From: Chryseobacterium ginsenosidimutans | Lineage (GTDB): Bacteria > Bacteroidota > Bacteroidia > Flavobacteriales > Weeksellaceae | Assembly: GCF_024807225.1 (NCBI RefSeq) | Contig: NZ_JANUCO010000001.1 | Location: forward strand, 4,340,001-4,404,000 | Length of the DNA: 64,000 nucleotides | Direction of reading: 5' to 3' | In this document: positions 1 to 7,835 of the stretch, in pieces | Layout: each line of letters opens with the position of its first letter | Position numbering within the stretch: position 1 is the stretch's first letter | The notes under the pieces: model-generated | The model's input: the letters and a program-made list of their open reading frames with translations, nothing else | The model's database searches: none | Told to the model about the DNA's origin: nothing | Translations under genes and position numbers: made by a program

Positions 1-302
1 TGTAATTCAGGTTCCATTACAGAGGCTTCCTGAACGATATAATCTCTTATTTTTCCGTCTGAATCAGGAAATTTAATGATTAAACTTTCGTCTTTAGAAA
101 ATCTTTGTGGAGCATTTTTAAGATCAGCCTTAATTTTTTCAAGATCCAATTGATACAAAGAAAAAGTATTTGGAGTCGTCCATCTTGGCTGAAGATTTTC
201 CCTGTCTACTTTTGTATCTTTAAGTTTCGACCAGTAATTCTGCTGACCAAAACTCTGTGCTGCAATCAACAGACACGAGAAGATAAATGTTTTAGTTTTC
301 AT
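1..302 (-). CDS. N-terminus of a secreted reprolysin-like metallopeptidase (cut by window edge)
   Basis: The reverse strand from 302 opens with an ATG and a signal peptide (MKTKTFIFSCLLIAAQSFGQ). The frame then stays open to base 1, so only about the first 100 residues are present. After the signal peptide come QQNYWSKL, LYQLDLEKIKADLKNAPQRF and a segment ending in EASVMEPEL. That layout is the propeptide start of flavobacterial secreted reprolysin-like zinc metallopeptidases, which usually carry a T9SS sorting domain at the far end. The catalytic domain lies outside the window, so the assignment rests on the propeptide alone. It is the most downstream visible gene of a minus-strand group of small secreted proteins. 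Confidence 0.6.
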   Translation of the reverse strand, partial: MKTKTFIFSCLLIAAQSFGQQNYWSKLKDTKVDRENLQPRWTTPNTFSLYQLDLEKIKADLKNAPQRFSKDESLIIKFPDSDGKIRDYIVQEASVMEPEL

Positions 303-320
303 GAGAGTTATTTTTAATTA

Positions 321-770
321 TTAGTATGTAGTGATGATTTTTTTGAAAGTTATGTTTCCCGATAATTTGAGAAGAATATTTGGGGAGGTTCGACTCGTTG
401 TATTGAAATCAGGGTTATCAAATTCCGTTACTTTTATATAAAGTGTATTTTTAATCAGACGGATGGCGTCAATTGAAACGTCATTAGAATTTTTTAAACG
501 AGATTTTACAATGATATATGTTTCATTTTCTACAATTGCAGGAATTGGAGAAAATCTGTTTCCTTCATTTCTTTTATGAATAAGCGCAAAAACCTCATCC
601 ATTTTATCTTGAGAATCGATAATAAGAAAATCTTTATGAGTTAAGGAAAAAGGATAATGATATTTATCCTCAAAAGAGATTTCTTTTCCTTGAGACACCG
701 CTTTACTGCTGGCAATTTGAGATTGACAATTAAGAAATAAAAAGAGAAAAAAGTAGAGATAAATTTTCAT
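321..770 (-). CDS. Small hypothetical lipoprotein
   Basis: This 149-residue protein starts MKIYLYFFLFLFLNCQSQ. A short hydrophobic stretch followed by a lipobox-like LFLNC puts the lipidated cysteine at residue 15, so it is predicted to be a membrane-anchored lipoprotein. The mature part is mixed polar and beta-rich, with no motif I recognise (for example NRFSPIPAIVENETYIIVKS). It ends 18 bp before the metallopeptidase start, on the same strand, so the two may be co-transcribed. No function is assigned. The presence of a real gene is well supported by the signal sequence and the clean frame. Confidence 0.65.
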   Translation of the reverse strand: MKIYLYFFLFLFLNCQSQIASSKAVSQGKEISFEDKYHYPFSLTHKDFLIIDSQDKMDEVFALIHKRNEGNRFSPIPAIVENETYIIVKSRLKNSNDVSIDAIRLIKNTLYIKVTEFDNPDFNTTSRTSPNILLKLSGNITFKKIITTY

Positions 771-854
771 TTTAACACTTAATTATTGTAAAAATAATAA
801 TTTTAAAATGAAAATGTTACATTTTAACAAAAAACCTTTCGAAGTTGAAATACT

Positions 855-1067
855 TTATTTTGAAGATTTCTTTTTTGAAATACTGTCATTTTTAAGAATT
901 CTTGCCACTTCTTTATCATCAGGAACTAATGTTTCACCTATTACAAAATCTTTATTCTTTACGGTATCTATTTCTGTATCTGCAACTGCGACATCGGTAG
1001 TCATTTTACAATATTCTTTCTCTTTTGAACAACCCGTCAAAAATAAAATCAAAGAAAAAAGAGTCAA
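855..1067 (-). CDS. Very small lipoprotein with unclear start codon
   Basis: The frame encodes a hydrophobic stretch ending in the lipobox LFLTGC, then a short charged tail rich in Lys and Asp (SKEKEYCKMTTDVAVADTEI), about 70 residues in all. The TTG at 1065-1067 is the only conventional start and gives a signal peptide without the usual basic n-region. The in-frame sequence just upstream (QNNKIAL before TLFSL) looks like a normal lipoprotein n-region, but no ATG precedes it. The start may therefore be a rare codon or may contain a sequence error. Function unknown. Confidence 0.45.
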   Translation of the reverse strand: MTLFSLILFLTGCSKEKEYCKMTTDVAVADTEIDTVKNKDFVIGETLVPDDKEVARILKNDSISKKKSSK

Positions 1068-1153
1068 CGCTATTTTATTATTTTGAAAATAAGAAGGAAT
1101 GTATTTAAAGAACTGAGTTTTTATTTTCTCAGATTTATCTTGTTCATTATTGA

Positions 1154-1351
1154 TTAATTGATGACTGTAAAATCTTCCGCAAATGCTTTCATTTTTTCTT
1201 TCGACAAAATCTGCTGAATTTCTTCCGGCTGTTTTTCCGTAAAATCAATCACACATTTACTGCAGACAGAACAAAATCTCCCTTTTTCCTGAGAAGACAT
1301 CAATTCCCAGTTTTCTGAACACGGATTCGGAATATATACATTTTTCATCAA
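1154..1351 (-). CDS. Small cysteine-rich (CxxC) protein
   Basis: This 65-residue protein has PNPCSENWELM near the start and then KGRFCSVCSKCVIDF, giving four cysteines that could bind a metal. The arrangement PCSENW...EKGRFCxxC...DFT recurs in flavobacterial proteins, often as the N-terminal part of longer ones. Here it stands alone and ends in a short helical, charged tail. There is no signal peptide, so it is probably cytoplasmic. It reads in the same direction as sucC and lies beyond the hairpin that follows sucC. The second Met is an alternative start. No function can be given. Confidence 0.6.
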   Translation of the reverse strand: MMKNVYIPNPCSENWELMSSQEKGRFCSVCSKCVIDFTEKQPEEIQQILSKEKMKAFAEDFTVIN

Positions 1352-1374
1352 ATAGTATTTGATTTAAAAATGAA

Positions 1375-1402
1375 AAAACCGTTCCAAAAATGAAACGGTT
1401 TT
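1375..1402 (-). terminator. Probable rho-independent terminator of sucC
   Basis: Read on the minus strand, the sequence after the sucC stop has AACCGTTT, a short A/T loop and AACGGTT, followed by a run of T. Stem plus T-run fits an intrinsic terminator. The exact ends are approximate. Confidence 0.6.
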
Positions 1403-1424
1403 AATTTTATATAAAAATTTTAGA

Positions 1425-2615
1425 CTAAGCTAAAACTTCTTTTACTTTGTTTGCAGCTTCTTCCAAAGTAATTGCAGAGTGAACCGGAAGACCAGACTCG
1501 TCAATTAATTTTTTAGCTTCAACAGCGTTAGTTCCTTGTAATCTTACGATCAATGGAACAGGAAGGCTTCCCATCGCTTTGTAAGCATCTACAACGCCTT
1601 GTGCAACTCTGTCACATCTTACGATACCTCCGAAAATGTTAATCAAAATAGCTTTTACGTTTGGATCTCTCAAGATGATTCCGAAAGCAGTCTGTACTCT
1701 CTGAGCATCAGCAGTTCCACCAACGTCTAAGAAGTTTGCAGGGCTACCTCCAGATAATTTAATGATATCCATCGTTGCCATTGCAAGACCAGCTCCGTTT
1801 ACCATACAAGCAACGTTACCGTCTAGTTTTACGAAGTTAAGACCAGCTTCACCAGCTTCAACATCGATAGGATCTTCTTCTCTCGTATCTCTTAATGCTT
1901 CAAGATCTTTGTGACGGAACAATGAGTTACCATCCAAAGTTACTTTAGCATCTACAGCGATAATTTTGTTATCAGAAGTCTTTAATACAGGGTTGATTTC
2001 AAAAAGAGCAGCATCAATTCCTGTATAAGCGTTATATAAAGAAGTGATGAATTTTGTGAATTCTTTGAAAGCATTTCCTTCAAGACCTAAGTTGAAAGCA
2101 ATTTTTCTAGCCTGGAAACCTTGAAGACCCAAAGCAGGATCAATTAATTCATTGTGGATCAAATGAGGAGTTACCTCAGCAACGTGCTCAATATCCATAC
2201 CACCTTCAGTAGAATATACGATTGTATTTTTACCTTCAGCTCTGTCTAAAAGAATAGAAACATAAAATTCTTTAGTTTCAGTTTCTCCAGGATAATAAAC
2301 ATCTTCTGCAACCAAAACAGAGTGTACTTTTTTACCTTCAGCAGAAGTTTGTGGAGTTACCAACTGCATTCCGATGATGTTTTGAGCGTTTTCTTTAAGT
2401 TTATCCATGTTTGGAGAGAACTTTACACCACCACCTTTACCACGACCACCTGCGTGAATTTGTGCTTTTACAACCCAAGCTTTCGCCCCAGTTTCAGCAG
2501 TCAATTTTTCTGCAGCAGCTACAGCTTCGTCTACATTGTTTGCAACGTAACCACGTTGTATTGCTACTCCGTACTTTGATAAAATCTCTTTTGATTGATA
2601 CTCGTGAAGATTCAT
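1425..2615 (-). CDS. sucC: Succinate--CoA ligase [ADP-forming] subunit beta
   Basis: This 396-residue protein is full length for the family. It forms the beta subunit of succinyl-CoA synthetase, which converts succinyl-CoA to succinate with ATP formation in the TCA cycle. It begins MNLHEYQSKEILSKYGV, the usual ATP-grasp N-terminus. It has the glycine-rich nucleotide loop IHAGGRGKGGGVKF near residues 53-66, INPVLKTSDNKIIAVDAK in the metal/nucleotide region, and GGTADAQRV plus INIFGGIVRCD in the C-terminal CoA-ligase domain. The alpha subunit (sucD) is not adjacent. A good Bacteroidota promoter lies upstream at 2654-2684 and a hairpin terminator follows, so it is probably transcribed alone. Confidence 0.97.
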   Translation of the reverse strand: MNLHEYQSKEILSKYGVAIQRGYVANNVDEAVAAAEKLTAETGAKAWVVKAQIHAGGRGKGGGVKFSPNMDKLKENAQNIIGMQLVTPQTSAEGKKVHSVLVAEDVYYPGETETKEFYVSILLDRAEGKNTIVYSTEGGMDIEHVAEVTPHLIHNELIDPALGLQGFQARKIAFNLGLEGNAFKEFTKFITSLYNAYTGIDAALFEINPVLKTSDNKIIAVDAKVTLDGNSLFRHKDLEALRDTREEDPIDVEAGEAGLNFVKLDGNVACMVNGAGLAMATMDIIKLSGGSPANFLDVGGTADAQRVQTAFGIILRDPNVKAILINIFGGIVRCDRVAQGVVDAYKAMGSLPVPLIVRLQGTNAVEAKKLIDESGLPVHSAITLEEAANKVKEVLA

Positions 2616-2653
2616 ATTATTTTTATTATTTTATTTTAAAATTTAAAGGTTGA

Positions 2654-2684
2654 CAAATTTACTAAAAAGACACGGAAGTTCAAG
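2654..2684 (-). promoter_or_regulatory. Bacteroidota-type promoter of sucC
   Basis: On the minus strand a -33-like CTTG (2681-2684) is followed by exactly 19 bp and then TAAATTTG (2654-2661), a perfect match to the -7 consensus TAnnTTTG. It lies about 40 bp upstream of the sucC ATG. The same spacing and boxes precede tRNA-Gln in this window. Confidence 0.75.
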
Positions 2685-2746
2685 TTTATTGACTTAAAAA
2701 TTAAAGTTGAAAGAACTTGATTTTTAACATATCTTCCAAATCTGCC

Positions 2747-4025
2747 TTATTCTTCGGATAATTTTTCAGACTGCGAACCGATAAAAGGAATTTTCGGAGC
2801 CAGAAAATATCCCGTTAAACTCGCAAAAAGTATCGGAACGAAATAAGTGAAACCCGTTAAAGTTCCCAAAATAATCGTCGTACTCATCGGAGTTCTCGTT
2901 ACACATGCATTAATTGCCGCCATACAACTTACAATTGCCAACGTTGTATCAACACTTGGAAATACATGATGAATAATTAATCCCAACGTCGTTCCCACAA
3001 AGAACAGCGGAATGATAAAACCGCCTCTCCAACCTGAAGTTACGGTGATGGCAATCGCTAATATTTTAAAAATTAAGATTAAAATTAAAAAGTTTAAGGC
3101 AAAATCTCCATTGATTAACTGGTTGATTTCATTGTGCCCGAAATATCTTGTTAGTGGAAAATAAAAAGCGATAATTCCTAAAATAATTCCACCAACTAAT
3201 GTTTTAATATAAATTGGAAAGTTTCTGTATTCAAAAACTTTCTTGAAAAATTTTACGACAAAAATAAAAATCCAGCCGAATAAAGTTCCTATAATTCCGA
3301 AAGCTGTTGCATAGGCAAAATCGTAAACTCCGGTGTAATGATACGCCTTCAAATCCCACGCAGCACCGATTCCCAAATGGATAATCAACGCAAACATCAG
3401 ATAACTGAAACAACTCGCCACCAACGCCGGAATAATCGCTTTGTAATATTCAACCGCATGTTTGTGATGCAAAATCTCTAATGAAAAAAGACTTCCTCCA
3501 AGCGGAGCGCCGAAAAGCGCCGTAAAACCGGATGCCATTCCTGCGATACTTAAAGAACGTAATTCTTCACCTTTCAATCTGAAAATTTTTCCCAGATAAG
3601 TTCCTGTAGAAACCCGTCACCTGAACCAACGGTGCTTCAGGACCTAAACTTCCACCCGATGCCACACAAAAAAGCGATGACAAAATCATGGAAGGATTAT
3701 TTTTCGGTTCTAATTTTCCTTTATTAAATCGGATGTTATTAACAATTAAATGAATTTCTCCAGGATCACCAATCAAATGAATCACCAAACCCGCCAACAA
3801 ACCACAAATTGCCATCGTCGGAATCACCATCCAACCTTGAAACTGAGCCAAAAACTCAGTAAAATGTTCAAGAACGATCCAATAAAGACCGGCAATAATT
3901 CCGCCAACCAAGCCTGTTAAAGCCCACATGAAAAAAGTACGGCTAAACACAAACGGATTGAATCTTATCGGTTGATCCAAAAGATCAAATGTTTTAATTA
4001 AGCGTCTTCTTCTATTGATTTTCAT
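2747..4025 (-). CDS. ClC-family chloride channel/antiporter, frame interrupted by +1
   Basis: Two overlapping frames (4025-3567 and 3577-2747) join into one protein of about 425 residues if one A is removed from GAAAC at 3609-3613. The joined sequence reads through QVTGSTGTYLGKIF. It is a polytopic membrane protein with ClC signatures: GGSLGPEAPLVQ, a divergent form of the GREGP filter motif; GGFIIPLFF, matching GxFxP; and a GAPLGGSLFSLE helix. There are no CBS domains. The expected role is passive chloride transport or Cl-/H+ exchange. An IS element sits 22 bp upstream of the start codon, so its native promoter is displaced. The frameshift may be a sequence error, because nine other genes show the same signature. 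Confidence 0.85.
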
Positions 4026-4047
4026 TTTAATTTATTTTAAATATTAA

Positions 4048-4905
4048 GAGCCTGTTTAAAAAATTAATAAAAAAAAAGAGTAAGGGTAAGAAGTTGAATA
4101 AAAATTGTCATTTTAGAGTTGCAAAACAAAAAACTTCAATGTATCCAACAGACTTAACCCAAACTCAGTGGCAATTTATAAAAAAAGCATTAGATTTTGA
4201 TGACAGAAAACGAAAATATGATTTGATTATCATTTGGAATGCTATTAATTATTTGGTAAAAACAGGCTGCCAATGGAGACTTTTGCCTCATGATTTTCCA
4301 AAATGGCAATTGGTTTATTACTATTATTCAAAATGGTCAAATCTGGAGATTTTCGATTTATTATTATCAAAATTAAGAGAGAAAGTACGTCGGGATAGAG
4401 GCCAGAAATCGCAGGCAAGTTTAGGAATTATGGACAGCCAGAGTGTTCGTTGGGGAAATAACCGTTCACTCAATGGCTTTGACGGAGCCAAAAAAGTAAA
4501 AGGAATCAAAAGACACGTCGTGGTAGATAAAAACGGGTTTTTGTTAGCCGTAATGGTAAGTGTAGCCAATATTCATGACAGTAAAGCGGCATTATTGCTG
4601 ATGAAAACATTGCGATATTTACTAATTCCGCTTCAGGTAATCTTAGCGGACGGAGGTTACAGAGGGGGTATTATTGAGGAAATAAAAACTAAATTAGGCT
4701 ATATCATTCAAATCGTTATGCGGAGTGACAAAAAAGAAAAAGGATTTGAGCCACTCCATAAAAGATGGATTGTTGAACGTACTTTTTCATGGTTTGATAA
4801 TGATAGAAGGCTATGCAGAAATTATGAACTCCTAATGGAAACTTCCGAAAATATGGTCAAATTATCCGCTATAAAATTATTACTTAATAAAATTTAAACA
4901 GGCTC
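4048..4905 (+). mobile_element. IS5-family insertion sequence, complete
   Basis: The element is 858 bp. Its terminal inverted repeats match perfectly over 13 bp (GAGCCTGTTTAAA at 4048-4060, complement at 4893-4905). It is flanked by a 3-bp direct repeat TAA at 4045-4047 and 4906-4908, typical of IS5-group elements that target TNA. One transposase gene fills it. The intact ends and target duplication suggest a fairly recent insertion, between the ClC gene and the gene at 4962-5612. Confidence 0.92.
4139..4897 (+). CDS. IS5-family DDE transposase
   Basis: Starting at the ATG at 4139 gives 252 residues beginning MYPTDLTQTQWQFI, the usual start for this group; the upstream TTG at 4094 would add 15 atypical residues. 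An N-terminal DUF4096-like domain (WNAINYLVKTGCQWRLLPHDF) precedes the DDE catalytic core. The acidic residues are visible at D99 (IMDSQSV), D171 (LADGGYRG) and E213 (WIVERTFSW, the typical Y/W-x2-R-x6-K/R region). The frame is intact and lies between perfect inverted repeats, so the enzyme is probably active. No passenger genes are present. Confidence 0.95.
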   Translation: MYPTDLTQTQWQFIKKALDFDDRKRKYDLIIIWNAINYLVKTGCQWRLLPHDFPKWQLVYYYYSKWSNLEIFDLLLSKLREKVRRDRGQKSQASLGIMDSQSVRWGNNRSLNGFDGAKKVKGIKRHVVVDKNGFLLAVMVSVANIHDSKAALLLMKTLRYLLIPLQVILADGGYRGGIIEEIKTKLGYIIQIVMRSDKKEKGFEPLHKRWIVERTFSWFDNDRRLCRNYELLMETSENMVKLSAIKLLLNKI

Positions 4906-4961
4906 TAAAAGAATCTCATCATTTGTCTTTGCTGATTATTACAGCTTTTACAATATATATT

Positions 4962-5612
4962 TTATTCAAATCTTAACACAATTGGCTGTGCAAAGTTTTG
5001 TACAATCGGTTTTTTGTTATAAATCAAAGGTTTTTCCAAGCCTCCAATTGCATAAAGGAACAATGCACTGATGATACCGAATTCTGTATCGGAGGCTCCT
5101 TTATATTTTACGTTTTTGAATTTCCCATCGATATCAATCATAAAATTCAAATTACAACGATAGATTCCTCCCTCATAATCTTCTATTAAATAAACAGGAA
5201 AATCTGCTGTTAAGCGTTTTTGCAAATCCTGAAGTTGTTGACTGTTTTCAAGTTGACTGGGAGAGGAAATTTCTTTTGTCGTTTCCATTTTTCCAATCAT
5301 CACCTCTTTGTCATAGATGTTTTGGTACAGATTTTCCAGGTTCTTTATCTTTTCACCATAAAAAGCTCTGTACTTTTGACGATATAAAGCAGAATCTTTT
5401 TTGTAATCATATTGACCAATACTATCCGAAAAACGCTTTTGTATATTTCTTACTTCTGTTAAAATATTTCTATTCAGAAATTTCTTCTTCTCCTGCGCAT
5501 TGATTTTTTGAACACTTAGAAAAGAAATAATCAGTGTAGAGAAAAACAAGGCAAATCGACGATTTATTTTTTTACTATTAATATGCAAACTATTGTAGTT
5601 TTGCTTTAGCAA
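4962..5612 (-). CDS. Secreted hypothetical protein, TonB-C-like tail
   Basis: The product of up to 216 residues has an N-terminal hydrophobic segment (FALFFSTLIISFLSVQKINAQ) that looks like a signal peptide cleaved after NAQ. A charged, partly helical region follows. The end, YRCNLNFMIDIDGKFKNVKYKGASDTEFG, resembles the beta-strand pattern of TonB C-terminal-like domains seen in many Bacteroidota periplasmic proteins. Only TTG starts are available, at 5610-5612 or 5587-5589. The first overlaps the end of the DUF423 gene, suggesting translational coupling. The IS5 element lies just downstream. Function unknown. Confidence 0.55.
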   Translation of the reverse strand: MLKQNYNSLHINSKKINRRFALFFSTLIISFLSVQKINAQEKKKFLNRNILTEVRNIQKRFSDSIGQYDYKKDSALYRQKYRAFYGEKIKNLENLYQNIYDKEVMIGKMETTKEISSPSQLENSQQLQDLQKRLTADFPVYLIEDYEGGIYRCNLNFMIDIDGKFKNVKYKGASDTEFGIISALFLYAIGGLEKPLIYNKKPIVQNFAQPIVLRFE

Positions 5613-5979
5613 AATAAAAAATCAACATCAACCAGCTTAGAATCATAAACAAACCTCCAAGCGGAGTGATTGGCCCCAGAAATTTCAAGTTTGCTCCTAA
5701 ATAATCCTGAAGACTTAAGAAATAAATACTCACAGAAAACATAAAAGTTCCTACGATCATTAAAATTGAAGTCCATTTTTGTGATGATGTGTCGAATTTT
5801 AAAATGTAGCCGATAATCAACAAAAAGAATGCAGCATACATTTGATATTTTACTCCTGTTTCGAAACTTTCCAGCCTTTCCACAGATAAAATTTTCTTTA
5901 AAGCGTGCGCGCCGAATGCACCCAAGATTACGGATAACATTCCATAAACGGCACCAAAAACTAACGTTATTGTTTTCAT
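5590..5979 (-). CDS. DUF423 family membrane protein
   Basis: This 129-residue protein has four predicted membrane segments. It starts MKTITLVFGAVYGMLSVILGAFGAHALKK, and the GAFGAHALK motif is the hallmark of DUF423 (E. coli YgdD-like). Later segments include FETGVKYQMYAAFFLLIIG and LGPITPLGGLFMILSW, which also fit the family. It should sit in the inner membrane. The biochemical role of the family is not established. Its stop overlaps the possible start of the downstream secreted-protein gene, and a 51-residue membrane-protein gene lies upstream on the same strand. Confidence 0.9.
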   Translation of the reverse strand: MKTITLVFGAVYGMLSVILGAFGAHALKKILSVERLESFETGVKYQMYAAFFLLIIGYILKFDTSSQKWTSILMIVGTFMFSVSIYFLSLQDYLGANLKFLGPITPLGGLFMILSWLMLIFYFAKAKLQ

Positions 5980-6020
5980 TTTCTTGATTTATTCCAACAG
6001 ATTTTTAAACAAACCTGTTT

Positions 6021-6176
6021 TTATTTATAGTTTATAATCTTAAATACTAATGAGAAGGCTCCAAGTGCGATAAAAACCCAAGCCATTTTTTTATTCCGAG
6101 CAAAACCCGGATTTTTAGTCACTCTCAGAAAAATCCCGAAAGCCAACATTACAGCAGATACAAATATTCCAAACAT
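6021..6176 (-). CDS. Small two-helix membrane protein coupled to HMG-CoA reductase gene
   Basis: A 51-residue frame runs from the ATG at 6174-6176 to a TAA at 6021-6023. It encodes two hydrophobic stretches, FGIFVSAVMLAFGIFL and AWVFIALGAFSLVF, separated by a basic loop with KNPGFARNKK, so a two-helix hairpin membrane protein is predicted. Its ATG overlaps the last base of the preceding gene's stop in a TAATG arrangement, which strongly suggests coupled translation. Nothing about its function can be read from the sequence. The overlap and clean membrane topology make it more than a chance frame. Confidence 0.65.
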   Translation of the reverse strand: MFGIFVSAVMLAFGIFLRVTKNPGFARNKKMAWVFIALGAFSLVFKIINYK

Positions 6177-7504
6177 TATTGAGCTCTCAAACGGTTAAAT
6201 TCATTGATAACCTCATGATGCGTCACCGTTTTATCTTTAAAATAAGTAACAAAATGTTGCTTTTCTTCTTCCGTTGCACCCATTTGGTTTAAAATATTCA
6301 GCAAGTGCATTTTCATGTGACCTTTTTGAATTCCCGTCGTTACCAAAGAACGTAACGCTCCAAAATTCTGAGCCAATCCTGAAACCGCCAAAATACTCAT
6401 CAATTCCTGAGCAGAAGGTTTTCCAAGCAATGCCAAAGAGAATTTTACCAACGGATGAAGATTCGTCAAACCTCCTACAACTCCCACAGAAATCGGAAGA
6501 TCGATCCAGAATCTGAAAATCCCGTTATCGGTTGTACAATGCGTTAACGAACGGTATTGTCCGTCTCTTGCTGCATAAGCGTGTGCGCAAGCTTCGGTGG
6601 CTCTGAAGTCGTTTCCTGTTGCGATCACCACTGCATCTACTCCATTCATCACACCTTTATTGTGAGTTGTCGCACGGAAAGGTTCAATTTCAGCAATCGT
6701 AACTGCCTGTTTGAATTTTCTTGCAAACTCTTCATTAGAAATTCCGCTGTCGTCTTTTAAATCTTCAATTTTACAAGAAACTTCGGCTCTTACGATACAA
6801 TCAGGTGTAAAATTGGAAAGAATATTCATCACAATCTGCAAAGAATTTCTTTCTTCTTCTGTAAAATCTTCGCTGATTGCCACTTCCTGCTTCAACGTTT
6901 TCCCGAACTGTTCCAGACAAGAATTAATGAAATTCGCCCCCATTGAATCTACCGTATCAAAACTTGCTTTAAGCTGGTAATAATTCGGCATTTGCGAAGT
7001 TTTATCAATCAATTTAATATCTAAAATTCCGCCGCCACGATTTCTCATGTTTGCCGTGATTGCTTCCGTAGCTTCCAGCAATTTTTTCTTTAAATTAAAA
7101 TTAAAGAAATGCTGTAGTTTATGAGACTCTACGTCAAATATAAAGTGTGTGTGACCCAGTTTTTCGTTGTTGATAATCGTTGTTTTAAAACCACCTTTAT
7201 CGATCCAGAACTTCGCAGCTTTTGAGGCAGCGGCAACAACTGAACTTTCTTCAACCGCCATCGGAAGAGCGAATAATTTTCCGTCGATTAAGAAATTGGG
7301 GGCAATTCCGTAAGGCATGTAGAAATTGGAGATCGTATTTTCAGAAAACTCCTCGTGAAGCTTCTGAAGATCAGCATTTTCGTTCCAGTATTGTTTTAAT
7401 ATATTTTGATATTCTTCGTTTCCTTCAAGATATTCTGTGACAAGCCAATCGATTTTCCCTTGTTTCGTTAATTTGGAAAAACCTTCTACCGGTTTATGAT
7501 TCAT
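6176..7504 (-). CDS. Hydroxymethylglutaryl-CoA reductase, class II type
   Basis: This protein of about 442 residues has class II HMG-CoA reductase motifs. ENTISNFYMPYGIAPNF and PMAVEESSVVAAAS contain the catalytic Glu. NKGVMNGVDAVVIATGND contains the catalytic Lys and Asp, and a C-terminal KGHMKMH region may supply the His. The enzyme interconverts HMG-CoA and mevalonate; Flavobacteriia make isoprenoids by the mevalonate pathway, so a biosynthetic role is likely even though the family is often labelled degradative. I prefer the ATG at 7502-7504 (MNHKPVEGFSKLTKQ), since the 14 residues added by the ATG at 7546 look unstructured. Its stop overlaps the start of the next small gene. Confidence 0.93.
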   Translation of the reverse strand: MNHKPVEGFSKLTKQGKIDWLVTEYLEGNEEYQNILKQYWNENADLQKLHEEFSENTISNFYMPYGIAPNFLIDGKLFALPMAVEESSVVAAASKAAKFWIDKGGFKTTIINNEKLGHTHFIFDVESHKLQHFFNFNLKKKLLEATEAITANMRNRGGGILDIKLIDKTSQMPNYYQLKASFDTVDSMGANFINSCLEQFGKTLKQEVAISEDFTEEERNSLQIVMNILSNFTPDCIVRAEVSCKIEDLKDDSGISNEEFARKFKQAVTIAEIEPFRATTHNKGVMNGVDAVVIATGNDFRATEACAHAYAARDGQYRSLTHCTTDNGIFRFWIDLPISVGVVGGLTNLHPLVKFSLALLGKPSAQELMSILAVSGLAQNFGALRSLVTTGIQKGHMKMHLLNILNQMGATEEEKQHFVTYFKDKTVTHHEVINEFNRLRAQ

Positions 7505-7680
7505 AGGTTTATTTTTTAGTATGTAATCGCCAGTTTGCGACTTCACGCATAAATTAATGACCGTAAATATACTAATTTTGTGTCTTTCAATTGTTAGTAA
7601 CTTCCATCAAAAAAGGTTGACATTTATCAATTTTGGAACTACATTTGAATAGAAAATTAGATTTAAAGTCACAAAAATTT

Positions 7681-7816
7681 TTAACACATCAATCACATGA
7701 GATATTAATAAACTATAGATAAGAACACATTAGTTCTTGAAAATATTTGATTTTCTTCTGATGTGATCTCAATATTTTCAATAGATTTTATTTAAATCTA
7801 ATGTGACTCATGTGTT
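7681..7816. repeat. Imperfect palindromic element, about 136 bp
   Basis: The left end TTAACACATCAATCACATG and the reverse complement of the right end (TTAACACATGAGTCACATT) match at most positions. The similarity continues inward with interruptions through ATAAA..CTAT blocks, so the whole segment can fold into one long imperfect hairpin. It fills most of the intergenic region between divergent genes and ends about 20 bp before the radical-SAM start. It may be a miniature element or an extended regulatory hairpin. Confidence 0.5.
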
Positions 7817-7835
7817 AATAATAAAAAAGTTAAAT

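Noticed and set aside
105..317. Plus-strand frame of 70 residues
   Set aside because: It is antisense to the metallopeptidase signal peptide and propeptide and has no coding features of its own.
808..1086. Plus-strand frame of 92 residues
   Set aside because: It is antisense to the small lipoprotein gene, which has a clear lipobox.
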